Source: Bacilli bacterium (lineage in GTDB: Bacteria; Bacillota_I; Bacilli_A; RF39; UBA660). From it: a stretch of 64,000 bases of DNA. Below, piece by piece: positions 24,369-33,102 of the stretch. A program made the position numbers and the translations under genes. The stretch lies in the NCBI GenBank assembly GCA_017626405.1, contig JAGAIS010000005.1:1-64000 (forward strand). The letters are read 5' to 3'. The notes under the pieces are model-generated. The model had not been told where the DNA came from and did not search any database. It saw only the letters and a list, made by a program, of their open reading frames with translations. Numbering within the stretch: position 1 is the first letter of the stretch; each line of letters begins with the position of its first letter.

Positions 24369-27300
24369 ATGATTTGTTATATATTAAGAGATGATAAACT
24401 GGATAAATTGCAATTGCCAGCAAAGGTTTCAGGTGTTTATTCTATTTTAAACAATGAAAATAAAATGATTACTAACATCGAAGCTGAAAATGACAAATGG
24501 GTGATTAAATCAAACGATGATATAGAGATTCAGGCTAACGGGCAAGTAGTTAAAGATGTTGAATTAGTTAGTTTTTGTTTGTATGTAATAAAAGAAGTTA
24601 AAAAGGAATTAACTACGAAAATAATATCTTTACCAACATATGATAATAATGTTGAATACTATATAAGTAAAAAAGATACGATTACTATAGGTTCATCAAA
24701 TGATTGTTCAATTGTTTATAATATACCTGCAGTTTCTAGCACTCATGTAACACTAAGTAAAAGTGGGAATCATTGGGTTGCAAAGACGGAAAACAAAGGA
24801 GCTTATATTAATAACAAACCATTTAGAAATAAAAACATGTTTCATGGTGATTATATATTTTTATATGGGCTTAAGATAATAGTAATCAATAATTATTTTA
24901 TAATTAACAAACCAAATAATGCGTTATCTATTAACCCGGAATGTTTTGAAAAAAAGCAAATAGATAAGCAAGTAATTACATATGAAAAAGAAATCCCAGA
25001 TGATACGCCTTTATATAATAAAAACCAATTGTTTTTTAAAGCACCAAGATTTAAAAGCGTTATAGAAAAAGAACGCGTTGTAATTGATACTCCACCCGAA
25101 AGAGAAGAAACTTCGACAGATCCGGCAATTTTACAGGTTGGTCCGCGTTTGACAATGGTAATTACATCGGCATATACATTATTTAATACTCTTCAAAGCT
25201 ATATGTTAGGTGAAACTACTTTCGAAAGATGTATTCCATCTATACTTGCAATTGTAACATTATTACTTTCATCTTTCTTTTGGCCAACTATAACAAGAAA
25301 ATATCATGCTAGAAGGATGAAAAAAGAAAATATTAGAAGATATAAGAAATATCGAAAGTATTTAGAAAAGAAAAAGAATAAAATTGATGAGATTAAATCG
25401 CTACAAAAACAAATATTAATTGAAAATAATATTCCATTAGAAGAATGTCAATCAATAATTTACAATAGAAAGAGAAATTTATGGGAAAGAAATATTGATC
25501 ATGATGATTTCTTGGAAGCAAAAATAGGAATAGGAAGAGTAGAGACACAAATTGATATTGAAGATCCTTCAGATCGCTTTACTATTGAAGATAGTGATGT
25601 CTTACAGGATGCTTTAGATGAAATTTTAGCTGAAGCTAAATATATGGATGATTGTCCTGTCAATGTGTCGTTTATAAAAAAACAAGTAGTTGCCATAGTT
25701 GGAAATGAATTAATGACTAAGTATTTCGTTGATAGTTTATTCTTACAATTTATGACATTCCATGCTTATAATGATTTAAAGATAGTAACTATAACTAATA
25801 AGAAAAACGAATATTTATGGGAGTATTTAAAAATAATACCTCATTCATGGGATGGAGCAAAGGAAAATAGATACTTTGCAACTACTGCTGAAGAAGCTGC
25901 AGAAATTAATACCGAATTAGAAAAGGTATTTGGAGATCGTCGATCAGATGATGAAACTGTTAAATTAGAAGAAAATGGCGAACAAGGTGAAGAAAGACCA
26001 AGATATTTCGATTATCGTCCATATTATTTAATTTTCTTGGATGATTTGGAAACTGGAAGAAATTTATCTGCAATAAAAAAAATATTATCATATAGAACAA
26101 ATTTAGGATTTTCAATAATAATTAGAAATAATCGTCTATCTAATTTGCCTAGTGAATGTACTACATTTATCAATGTCGATGGGGAAAATTCTGGATTGTT
26201 CGAAAGTGAACTAGCTTCATACAATCAAAAACAGTTTAATGCAGAACTAAACAAGTCGATAGATATGTATGGATGTGCTGAACAACTTGCAAATATTCCA
26301 ATGGTTAAGGACAAAGGTAAATACGAACTTCCTTCGAGTGTATCTTTCCTATCAATATATAAAGTGGGAAAAGTTGAACAATTAAATTCACTTGAAAGGT
26401 GGAAAACTAATAATCCAGTAGCATCTTTAGCAGTACCTATTGGTATTAATCAAGATGGAGAGATTTTTAAAATGGATGCCCATGAAAAAGGATGGGGACC
26501 TCATGGATTAGTTGCAGGTATGACTGGTTCAGGTAAATCAGAATGGATCATTACATACATATTATCTTTAGCAGTTAACTTTCACCCAGATGAAGTACAG
26601 TTCGTACTGATAGACTATAAGGGTGGAGGTCTTGCATTATCGTTTGAAAATAAAGAGATGGGTATTAAGTTGCCACATTTAGCGGGTACAATAACAAACC
26701 TTGATAAATCAGCAATAAACCGTGCATTGACTTCTATTGAAGCTGAATTAAAGAGAAGACAAAATCTATTTAATGAAGCGAGAGAGAAACTTCATGAATC
26801 AAGCATTAATATTTATAAATATCAACAATATTATCGTAAAGGTATGTTGGATGAACCTATGTCGCATCTATTTATAATTTCCGATGAGTTTGCAGAGTTA
26901 AAGTCGCAAGAACCAGAATTTTTGGATCAACTTGTTTCGACAGCTCGTATAGGTCGTTCTCTAGGAGTTCACCTAATCTTGGCAACACAAAAACCAAGTG
27001 GTGTAGTTAATGATCAAATTTGGTCGAACTCAAGATTCCACGTTTGTTTAAGAGTTCAAGATAAGAGCGATTCACAAGAGATGATTAAGAGCACAGATGC
27101 AGCAATGTTAAAAACTACAGGTTCTTTCTATTTACAAGTAGGTTATAATGAATACTTCAGTTTGGGACAAAGTGCTTGGGCTGGAGCTAAGTACTATCCA
27201 TCAGATATTGTTAAAACTGATGTAGATCAGTCTGTTCAGTATATTGATAACATGGGAAAAACAATAAATAGTTATGATGAAAACACATTTAAAGAGAATG

Positions 27301-28946
27301 TTAGAAAAGAAGATAACGGAGAAGAATTATTAAATATTGTCTCTTACATTTCGAAAATTTCTGAAGGTGAACATATTGTTGGTAAGCAATTATGGTTGCC
27401 AAATATCCCAGAAGAGATTATGTTAGCAGATGTTAAAAAGAGGTATAACCATCAACCAAAGCCTTATGATTTTACAACAGTTATTGGTGAATATGACAAT
27501 CCTGCTCTTCAAGAGCAAAATGTGTTTACTTATAATTTAAAAGAAAATACGGCAATATTTGGTGAAACTGGTTCAGGTAAGGAAAATCTAATATCGACAA
27601 TATTATGGTCTAGTATGACAGAACATACTCCAACAGAGATTAATTACTATATTATTGATTTAGGTTCAGAGACCTTGAGAATGTTTAGCAAGTTCCCTCA
27701 TGTTGGCGAAGTAGCTTTCATTGAAAATTTTGATACCATAATTGGAATTCTTCAAATGATTGAAGAAGAAATTGAGCGCAGAAAAGATTTGTTCGCAGAT
27801 TATAATGGTAGTTATGAAGGCTATTTAAAAGAGAGCGGAAAGGCATTGCCTCTTTGGACAATTGTAATTAATGCATTTGATATATTTCAAGAGAATCTAC
27901 CTAGATTAGTTGATGCTGTAAACAATATGTTTAGAGACGGAGTTAAATATGGAATTACTTTCATTGTATCAGTTTCTTCGCAACAAGCATTACGTTCAAA
28001 AGTTGCAGCATTCTTTAAAAATAAGATTGTTCTTCATCAACCTGATGATACTAATTATCGCTCAATATTAGGCTGTGATAAAAAGCTTATTCCTCAAAAC
28101 GCATATAGTAGAGGAATTGCAATTATTAAAGATGATCTTTTCTGTGAATTCCAAGGAGCATATATAGCAGAAAAAGCAAATATAAACTCTATTGTTAGAA
28201 AGAATGCTGATAATTTTGCTGCTTATTACAAAGTAAGAGCTAAGTCGTTACCTAAGATACCAGATACAGTTACAAGTGAAGAATTATCCAAATATATTAC
28301 GACATTAGATAAATTTCCTATTGGTTACAATTTCCACGAAAAAAACATTTGTACATTTGACATGTTGAAACAGAAAATGTTTGTTATGTGTGTTGATAAT
28401 TTTAAAGATACAATTAATTCAATATATGGAATTGTAAATATGTTATCTAAGTCTCCGGGTACTAAGGTTAGAGTACTAGACTTTGATAATATATATAAGG
28501 GAACTAATATGGAAATTCAATATTTTAATGAAAAATTGGATGCAACAATATTAGCATTGAAGGGAGATCTTGAAAAACGTACAGATAATCAAGATCAAGG
28601 TATTACTTTTGTATTAGGTGTAGGATTGTATAAGAATAAATTAAAAGAAGTAGGTACTCAATACTTTGTAGATTACATTAATGCAATTAATGATGCTAAA
28701 AAATCAACAATTATCTTAGTAGATACTTATGAAAGAATGAAACGACTAAGAATCGAAACTTGGTTCAAAAGTGTTAATACAAGTTATGGTATATGGCTAG
28801 GTAATAATATTTCTAATCAAAACTTATTCAGTGTTAAGTCAATTACAATGGAAGATCGCAAAATTGTATATGAGGGTCTAGGATTTGTTATAAATGATGC
28901 CGAATATATGATGATTAAGACAGTATTGGATGGTGAGGATAGTTAA
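24369..28946 (+). CDS. essC: Type VII secretion ATPase EssC
   Basis: Membrane-bound motor of T7SSb-like secretion, 1525 aa, close to the usual 1450-1520. An FHA domain lies at about 95-190 (TIGSSNDCSIVYN, VSSTHVTL), with a less clear one before it. Two membrane helices lie near 253-310. Then come three FtsK-type ATPase domains. D1 has a full Walker A (GMTGSGKSEW, about 718-727) and Walker B region LIDYKGGG. D2 has GETGSGKEN near 1065, with Glu in place of the Ser/Thr that binds Mg, so it is probably not an active ATPase. D3 (after about 1330) lacks a P-loop, as is usual. GGGGAG precedes the ATG. It is the first gene of the operon. Confidence 0.95.
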   Translation: MICYILRDDKLDKLQLPAKVSGVYSILNNENKMITNIEAENDKWVIKSNDDIEIQANGQVVKDVELVSFCLYVIKEVKKELTTKIISLPTYDNNVEYYISKKDTITIGSSNDCSIVYNIPAVSSTHVTLSKSGNHWVAKTENKGAYINNKPFRNKNMFHGDYIFLYGLKIIVINNYFIINKPNNALSINPECFEKKQIDKQVITYEKEIPDDTPLYNKNQLFFKAPRFKSVIEKERVVIDTPPEREETSTDPAILQVGPRLTMVITSAYTLFNTLQSYMLGETTFERCIPSILAIVTLLLSSFFWPTITRKYHARRMKKENIRRYKKYRKYLEKKKNKIDEIKSLQKQILIENNIPLEECQSIIYNRKRNLWERNIDHDDFLEAKIGIGRVETQIDIEDPSDRFTIEDSDVLQDALDEILAEAKYMDDCPVNVSFIKKQVVAIVGNELMTKYFVDSLFLQFMTFHAYNDLKIVTITNKKNEYLWEYLKIIPHSWDGAKENRYFATTAEEAAEINTELEKVFGDRRSDDETVKLEENGEQGEERPRYFDYRPYYLIFLDDLETGRNLSAIKKILSYRTNLGFSIIIRNNRLSNLPSECTTFINVDGENSGLFESELASYNQKQFNAELNKSIDMYGCAEQLANIPMVKDKGKYELPSSVSFLSIYKVGKVEQLNSLERWKTNNPVASLAVPIGINQDGEIFKMDAHEKGWGPHGLVAGMTGSGKSEWIITYILSLAVNFHPDEVQFVLIDYKGGGLALSFENKEMGIKLPHLAGTITNLDKSAINRALTSIEAELKRRQNLFNEAREKLHESSINIYKYQQYYRKGMLDEPMSHLFIISDEFAELKSQEPEFLDQLVSTARIGRSLGVHLILATQKPSGVVNDQIWSNSRFHVCLRVQDKSDSQEMIKSTDAAMLKTTGSFYLQVGYNEYFSLGQSAWAGAKYYPSDIVKTDVDQSVQYIDNMGKTINSYDENTFKENVRKEDNGEELLNIVSYISKISEGEHIVGKQLWLPNIPEEIMLADVKKRYNHQPKPYDFTTVIGEYDNPALQEQNVFTYNLKENTAIFGETGSGKENLISTILWSSMTEHTPTEINYYIIDLGSETLRMFSKFPHVGEVAFIENFDTIIGILQMIEEEIERRKDLFADYNGSYEGYLKESGKALPLWTIVINAFDIFQENLPRLVDAVNNMFRDGVKYGITFIVSVSSQQALRSKVAAFFKNKIVLHQPDDTNYRSILGCDKKLIPQNAYSRGIAIIKDDLFCEFQGAYIAEKANINSIVRKNADNFAAYYKVRAKSLPKIPDTVTSEELSKYITTLDKFPIGYNFHEKNICTFDMLKQKMFVMCVDNFKDTINSIYGIVNMLSKSPGTKVRVLDFDNIYKGTNMEIQYFNEKLDATILALKGDLEKRTDNQDQGITFVLGVGLYKNKLKEVGTQYFVDYINAINDAKKSTIILVDTYERMKRLRIETWFKSVNTSYGIWLGNNISNQNLFSVKSITMEDRKIVYEGLGFVINDAEYMMIKTVLDGEDS

Positions 28947-29200
28947 TGGACTATAAGGTTTTAGTAACGGTGTTTGTTCCGGAAATAGATCAAAAATTTG
29001 AATTCTATATACCTGTAAATAGATATGTAGAACAAGTAATAACTATTATTAATCAAGCAATAAATAATATAGTATTTGACCAATATCCAATAAAGGACAA
29101 TCTTCAATTATGCAATAGAAGAACTGGTGAAATATATAACAATGGATTATATGTTAGAAATACCAATATTAAAAATGGTACACAGCTTGTATTGTTTTAA
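28946..29200 (+). CDS. esaB: YukD/EsaB-like ubiquitin-fold protein of T7SS
   Basis: 84 residues predicted to take the beta-grasp (ubiquitin) fold: YKVLVTVFVPEIDQKFEFYIPVN, a helix (VEQVITIINQAI), then LQLCNRRTGEIYNN and a final strand ending LVLF. EsaB/YukD is a small cytosolic component or regulator of T7SSb. The start shares one base with the essC stop (TAATG), so the two are co-translated. Confidence 0.88.
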   Translation: MDYKVLVTVFVPEIDQKFEFYIPVNRYVEQVITIINQAINNIVFDQYPIKDNLQLCNRRTGEIYNNGLYVRNTNIKNGTQLVLF

Positions 29201-29253
29201 ATGTAAAGCATAAGTAAATACTATTTACAAATAATAGATAACAAATATATAAT

Positions 29254-29302
29254 AAAGTTAGAGTAGTGAACGATATAAATTACTCTAGCTTTATTTTTGT
29301 TT
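29254..29302 (+). terminator. Long-stem terminator/attenuator inside the T7SS locus
   Basis: AAAGTTAGAGTA (29254-29265) pairs with TACTCTAGCTTT (29281-29292) over 12 positions with one G-T pair, followed by ATTTTTGTTTT. It separates essC-esaB from the small secreted-protein genes, so the latter may be read at a different level or from another promoter. Confidence 0.75.
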
Positions 29303-29319
29303 TGAAAGGAGAATCTATA

Positions 29320-29691
29320 GTGCGCGATGGCGGAGTGTCTTTTGGTTCAGATGCAGGTCAAGGAATCAAAGAGATAGAGTTAGAAAATTTAATTTTAGAA
29401 CTTAACAATGATGTTGATGATATTGGTTCTATTTTGAGAAATATCGAAAATATTGTATATGATGTTCAAGATTATATTAAGGGGCCTGTAGGTGATGCTT
29501 TAATAAGCAAATTAGATAATTATAAACGTCAATTTGATTTGTTAAAGTCTAATCTACTAAGCTATCCCGATGATTTACTTGGTTTGAAAATTAGTATGGA
29601 TGAGAATGATAAAGCCGCAAGAGATGCAATGACAGATTTATCTCAAAACATTAATGTAGAAGCCAATAAGATTAACAATAAGGAGGTATAA
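29320..29691 (+). CDS. Small helical protein, divergent ESAT-6-like
   Basis: About 123 residues, acidic and helical. A helix (IEELENLILELNNDV region to VYDVQDY), a turn YIKGPVGDALISKL and a second helix give the helix-turn-helix layout of WXG100 proteins, but the Trp of W-x-G is absent. The GTG at 29320 is chosen because AAAGGAG ends 8 bases before it; a longer frame to 29266 would include the terminator stem. It lies just ahead of the first WXG100 gene and may be its partner or a chaperone. No family match. Confidence 0.65.
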   Translation: MRDGGVSFGSDAGQGIKEIELENLILELNNDVDDIGSILRNIENIVYDVQDYIKGPVGDALISKLDNYKRQFDLLKSNLLSYPDDLLGLKISMDENDKAARDAMTDLSQNINVEANKINNKEV

Positions 29692-29694
29692 TTT

Positions 29695-30012
29695 ATGGCA
29701 CAATTAAATATCGAACAAGCTGGTATTGGTTATGATACTGTAGGTATATCAAATTTCTTAAATAAATTAAATTTAGATGTTATTGATGACCTAATTTCAA
29801 AATTACATAACAATATGGGAACTTTAAGAGCAGCAGTTGATCAAGTATGGGCTGGTCAATCAGCAAATGCTTTTAAAGAAAAATTAGAGAGAGACTCTGA
29901 AACAATGATACAAACATTAGAAGGAATTAAGGATGACGTTAAAGCAGAATTTGCTCAAATTGCACAAAATGTTGATAATTATGACTCTGCTATAGCTGAA
30001 TCATTAAGATAA
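29695..30012 (+). CDS. WXG100 family T7SS protein (EsxA-like)
   Basis: 105 residues, two helices joined by the loop VWAGQSANAF, which is the W-x-G motif (Trp-Ala-Gly) at mid-protein. WXG100 proteins are small dimeric substrates of EssC. An AAGGAGG site 8 bases from the ATG suggests strong expression. The C-terminal stretch NVDNYDSAIAESLR resembles the export signal region (YxxxD/E pattern in YDSAI). Confidence 0.93.
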   Translation: MAQLNIEQAGIGYDTVGISNFLNKLNLDVIDDLISKLHNNMGTLRAAVDQVWAGQSANAFKEKLERDSETMIQTLEGIKDDVKAEFAQIAQNVDNYDSAIAESLR

Positions 30013-30026
30013 GGAGGAAACGGAAT

Positions 30027-30527
30027 ATGTCTATACAAAATCTCGTAGGAAATGGAATAAGCGACCTATATCATATGGGAACTGGAACTCTTCAAGAAAT
30101 CGGAAGTAGAATTGAATCACTATTAAGTGGTGCTACTGCAAGACTTGAATCACTTTGGGATGGTGGATTCGTTGGTATTGATACTGCAAACTACACTATC
30201 TTAACTGAAGCAATTGATGCTCATGTTAAATCTCTAGAAGATATAATTAATAACTTTAACACAGAAGCTTATATTGATGGAGCTTTAAAAGGACAAGCAA
30301 GAGATGAAGCTGTTTTATATGTTAAAGCAATTAAACAATTATTAGAAGCTTATGCTACTACTTATAGACAATTTAATATTGCATTAACTGGTGCTGCTCA
30401 TGGTGAAAGAATTGAAGATTCAAGTATCATGGCTCAAATGATAGCTGGAGATCAAAGTAATGCTCAAGCTATTAATTCTGATGCTCAAGCAATTCAAACT
30501 GAAGCATCTCAAATTAGAATTGACTAA
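30027..30527 (+). CDS. Helical T7SS-locus protein, possibly LXG-like
   Basis: 166 residues, Ala- and Ile-rich and mostly helical. ALKGQARDEAVLYVKAIKQLLEAY resembles the L-x-G region of LXG-domain proteins, while the N-terminal SLWDGGFVG gives a Trp-containing turn. It lacks the C-terminal toxin domain that LXG effectors carry. Strong AAGGAGGAAAC site. It lies between a WXG100 gene and a coiled-coil gene. Role inferred from position: co-secreted or structural substrate. Confidence 0.6.
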   Translation: MSIQNLVGNGISDLYHMGTGTLQEIGSRIESLLSGATARLESLWDGGFVGIDTANYTILTEAIDAHVKSLEDIINNFNTEAYIDGALKGQARDEAVLYVKAIKQLLEAYATTYRQFNIALTGAAHGERIEDSSIMAQMIAGDQSNAQAINSDAQAIQTEASQIRID

Positions 30528-30563
30528 TAAATAATATTTTTTAAATAGAGGAGGGGTTTCAAC

Positions 30564-30920
30564 ATGGCAAGTATTCCAGAGTTGAAAAGACTATTAACAG
30601 ATTTTGCAAATTATAAGATTTCTGTCAGTGTTACAGCAAGTTATATGATTAAATCTTCTAATTCACTTGGAAGTGTTAGTGAAACTGCTAATAATAATTA
30701 CAGTATCAACGATGATGGAAGTAATTTAGGGGAAGTTGCAAAATCATTAAAAGAAAGCTGTGCTGAAACTTCTAACTATTTAAAAAATACAGTTATTCCT
30801 GCTATAGATACTAAGATGGATGAGATAGAACAAGAAATTAAAAGATTAGAGGAAGAAGAAAGACGTCGTGAAGAAGCGGAAGCTGCAAGGCGATCATCTT
30901 TCAGCTCTTTTAGGTGGTAG
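30564..30920 (+). CDS. Small coiled-coil protein of the T7SS locus
   Basis: 118 residues. The first 60 are mixed and polar, then a long helix runs KMDEIEQEIKRLEEEERRREEAEAARR to a Ser/Phe-rich tail. This is the size and shape of the small helical partners that accompany LXG or WXG substrates. GAGGAGGGG precedes the ATG. The spacing to the next gene is 3 bases, so it is part of the same operon. No named family. Confidence 0.6.
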   Translation: MASIPELKRLLTDFANYKISVSVTASYMIKSSNSLGSVSETANNNYSINDDGSNLGEVAKSLKESCAETSNYLKNTVIPAIDTKMDEIEQEIKRLEEEERRREEAEAARRSSFSSFRW

Positions 30921-30923
30921 CTT

Positions 30924-31244
30924 ATGAACGAAAATTATATAGAGTGTGATACAGAAAAAATCCAAGATGCGGGATTAAAGATTTGTGATTATTTAGATGA
31001 ATTGCAATCAAAAGTAGATAATTTTTTTAAGAAAATAGAGAGCATTCCAGTTACTGGTGAATGGACCGGAAAGAATGCTGAAGTATACAGTGAAAAAGTA
31101 TATAGAGATTTAAACATATATACAAAGTTTATTTCGAATATGAAAGATATAGCTGACGAAATGAAGAGATTTTCGGGAGATACAGAAGCCAAAGTAAAAT
31201 CTTGCGAAAGTGAAGTTCAGGGTACTAATTCAAGATATTATTAA
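30924..31244 (+). CDS. Second WXG100 family protein
   Basis: 106 residues with the W-x-G motif in VTGEWTGKNAEVYSEKV at mid-length, flanked by two amphipathic helices. It starts 3 bases after the preceding stop, with GGTGGT in that gene's last codons as the binding site. It may pair with the hydrolase downstream, whose N-terminal part is also a helical hairpin. Confidence 0.9.
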   Translation: MNENYIECDTEKIQDAGLKICDYLDELQSKVDNFFKKIESIPVTGEWTGKNAEVYSEKVYRDLNIYTKFISNMKDIADEMKRFSGDTEAKVKSCESEVQGTNSRYY

Positions 31245-31262
31245 GATGGTAGGTGAGATTAT

Positions 31263-32246
31263 ATGAAGTTAAATATTTCAAATTCAGGTATATATGACCC
31301 TATTAAGAACGATTTAGAAGATGCTATAACAAATCTTAATAATGCAAAATCTATTCTAACTAGTCCTCCAGCTTCTTTTAGTCAAAGTGGATATATGTCT
31401 AGTTTACCATCTAAAATTAATAACTTGATTAGAAAAGTTACTAATTTGAGCAATTCTGCTTTGCGAATTGATCAAAAATATAAAGATTATATATTAGATA
31501 AGAAAACCAAATTTAATAGTATAGATGATTATACATTAAATGAGAGAATAGGTCTTAGTGATCAATTTCAAATGTCTAGTTCAAAGTACAATGTTAATAG
31601 TGAGATTATTATGAACGAAAGTGGTATGTTGGTATTTAAAGCAATTGCTAGCGCAACAGGTATTAAATCTGCTTTAGATCATGGATCTAGTAATATAAAA
31701 GATAGCAATGAACAACCAAGTAAAGAAGAAAAGGCATATATTAAAGGAACTCCAGATACGGTTAGTATCGAAACTGACGAACCTATAGATAATGTTCCAA
31801 AAGAACCGGTTATTGAAAATCCAACTCCATCAAATGGAAATGGTGATATTCCAGGTACTCATTCTCCAGGTACAATGGAACCTTCATATCAAGCGCAAGC
31901 ATATAATTTATCTCCTGAAGAGTATAAGGTTCTTTGTGCTACAGTGTATGCAGAAGCTGCAGAAGGAAATGAGTATACTTATTCTGATACTATGGGAGTT
32001 ACTTCTTCAATACTTAATAGAGTTGAAGCCGGTAACTGGGGCGGTTCAAGTGTAACAGAGGTAGTATCTGCACCTAATCAGTTTGAAGGTTATGGATATC
32101 AAAACCAAAAGTTTTCTCGTGCTATGAATGATCCTAGTTGTATTTCGCCAGAAATGATGCAAGCTATAAATGATACTCTTGCTGGAAGAAGAAATACTGA
32201 AGGCTATAGTTTTTATGGAAATGGAACACATAATGCATTTAGATAG
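31263..32246 (+). CDS. T7SS-linked SleB-type cell-wall hydrolase
   Basis: 327 residues in three parts. Residues 1-120 form a helical region of WXG/LXG size (LEDAITNLNNAKSIL, INNLIRKVTNLSNSAL). Residues 140-215 are a Pro/Asp/Glu-rich linker. From about 216 to the end is a SleB/CwlJ-type domain: LCATVYAEAAEG with the catalytic Glu, SSILNRVEAG, NQFEGYG and AFR. SleB enzymes cut spore or vegetative peptidoglycan. There is no Sec signal, so export by EssC is the likely route. AGGTGAG precedes the ATG. It is the last gene of the cluster and may open the cell wall for the secretion system, or act as an effector. Confidence 0.85.
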   Translation: MKLNISNSGIYDPIKNDLEDAITNLNNAKSILTSPPASFSQSGYMSSLPSKINNLIRKVTNLSNSALRIDQKYKDYILDKKTKFNSIDDYTLNERIGLSDQFQMSSSKYNVNSEIIMNESGMLVFKAIASATGIKSALDHGSSNIKDSNEQPSKEEKAYIKGTPDTVSIETDEPIDNVPKEPVIENPTPSNGNGDIPGTHSPGTMEPSYQAQAYNLSPEEYKVLCATVYAEAAEGNEYTYSDTMGVTSSILNRVEAGNWGGSSVTEVVSAPNQFEGYGYQNQKFSRAMNDPSCISPEMMQAINDTLAGRRNTEGYSFYGNGTHNAFR

Positions 32247-32278
32247 AAGAATAATTTAAAAAATTATTCTTTTTTGAT
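32246..32278 (+). terminator. Terminator of the T7SS locus
   Basis: AGAATAATTT and AAATTATTCT pair, followed by TTTTT. Confidence 0.85.
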
Positions 32279-32289
32279 AGGAAGATAAT

Positions 32290-33030
32290 ATGAGCATTAA
32301 TATTTTAAATAGTAAAGTAATAGATGATGAATATGAGTTAAGAGAATTGGAAATAGATAGCGAAAGAATTGTTTCTATCATGTCTTCTAATTCCTATCAA
32401 TCTCTTTCATATATGGATAATGAAAAAGTGTTTGAAATATATGATAGTTATCCCAAACTCTATGATATTCTTTCTAATCTAGGTGCCGTTAATTCAGTTT
32501 TAGTATTAGGTGGTGGGGGTTTTTCTTATCCCAAATACTATATTAGCCATTATTCTGATAAAACAATGGATGTTATAGAAATAAATTCAAAACTAATAGA
32601 CATTTCGTTTAAATATCTATACCTAGATAGATTGTTTGCTGAACACGATCCGAATCATAAGAGATTAAATATATATTGTACTGATGCCTATGATTTTATT
32701 ATTAAGACAAATAGGAAATATGATGGAGTATTCATTGATTTATATGTAGATAATGAGCCACTAGATATAATTTTTGAAGAGAGATTCATATATAATATTA
32801 AAAGAATCCTAAATAAAGACAAGTTTTTATCCATAAACTATATTTTACATGAAGGAAGTTTAGATAAATTTTATAAGTTCAAAGAATTGTTATCTAAATA
32901 CTTTACTAATACTAAAATAATAACAACAGATTATAATGTAAATTTGAGTGATAAAAATATATTTATTTTATGTTCGGATTCTGATATTACTATTCCCGAT
33001 ACTTATAAATATGTTGAGTATGAAAGATAG
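32290..33030 (+). CDS. Spermidine-synthase-like methyltransferase-fold protein
   Basis: 246 residues. VLVLGGGGFSYPKYY is the glycine motif of the SpeE fold, MDVIEINSKLIDIS the acidic strand, and YDGVFIDLYVDNEP the catalytic-loop region. The N-terminal part (YQSLSYMDNEK) matches the beta domain phrase before the fold. True spermidine synthases need the active Asp pair and a longer N-domain; here the substrate is unclear, so a polyamine enzyme or another SAM-binding protein is possible. Confidence 0.75.
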   Translation: MSINILNSKVIDDEYELRELEIDSERIVSIMSSNSYQSLSYMDNEKVFEIYDSYPKLYDILSNLGAVNSVLVLGGGGFSYPKYYISHYSDKTMDVIEINSKLIDISFKYLYLDRLFAEHDPNHKRLNIYCTDAYDFIIKTNRKYDGVFIDLYVDNEPLDIIFEERFIYNIKRILNKDKFLSINYILHEGSLDKFYKFKELLSKYFTNTKIITTDYNVNLSDKNIFILCSDSDITIPDTYKYVEYER

Positions 33031-33054
33031 GTGGAGTAATCTCCACTTTTTTAA
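33028..33054 (+). terminator. Rho-independent terminator
   Basis: GTGGAG pairs with CTCCAC around TAAT, followed by TTTTTT. Confidence 0.9.
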
Positions 33055-33102
33055 TTGGATAAAAGTTGATATAATATAAATATACAGTTTGGAGGGCTTC
33101 AA

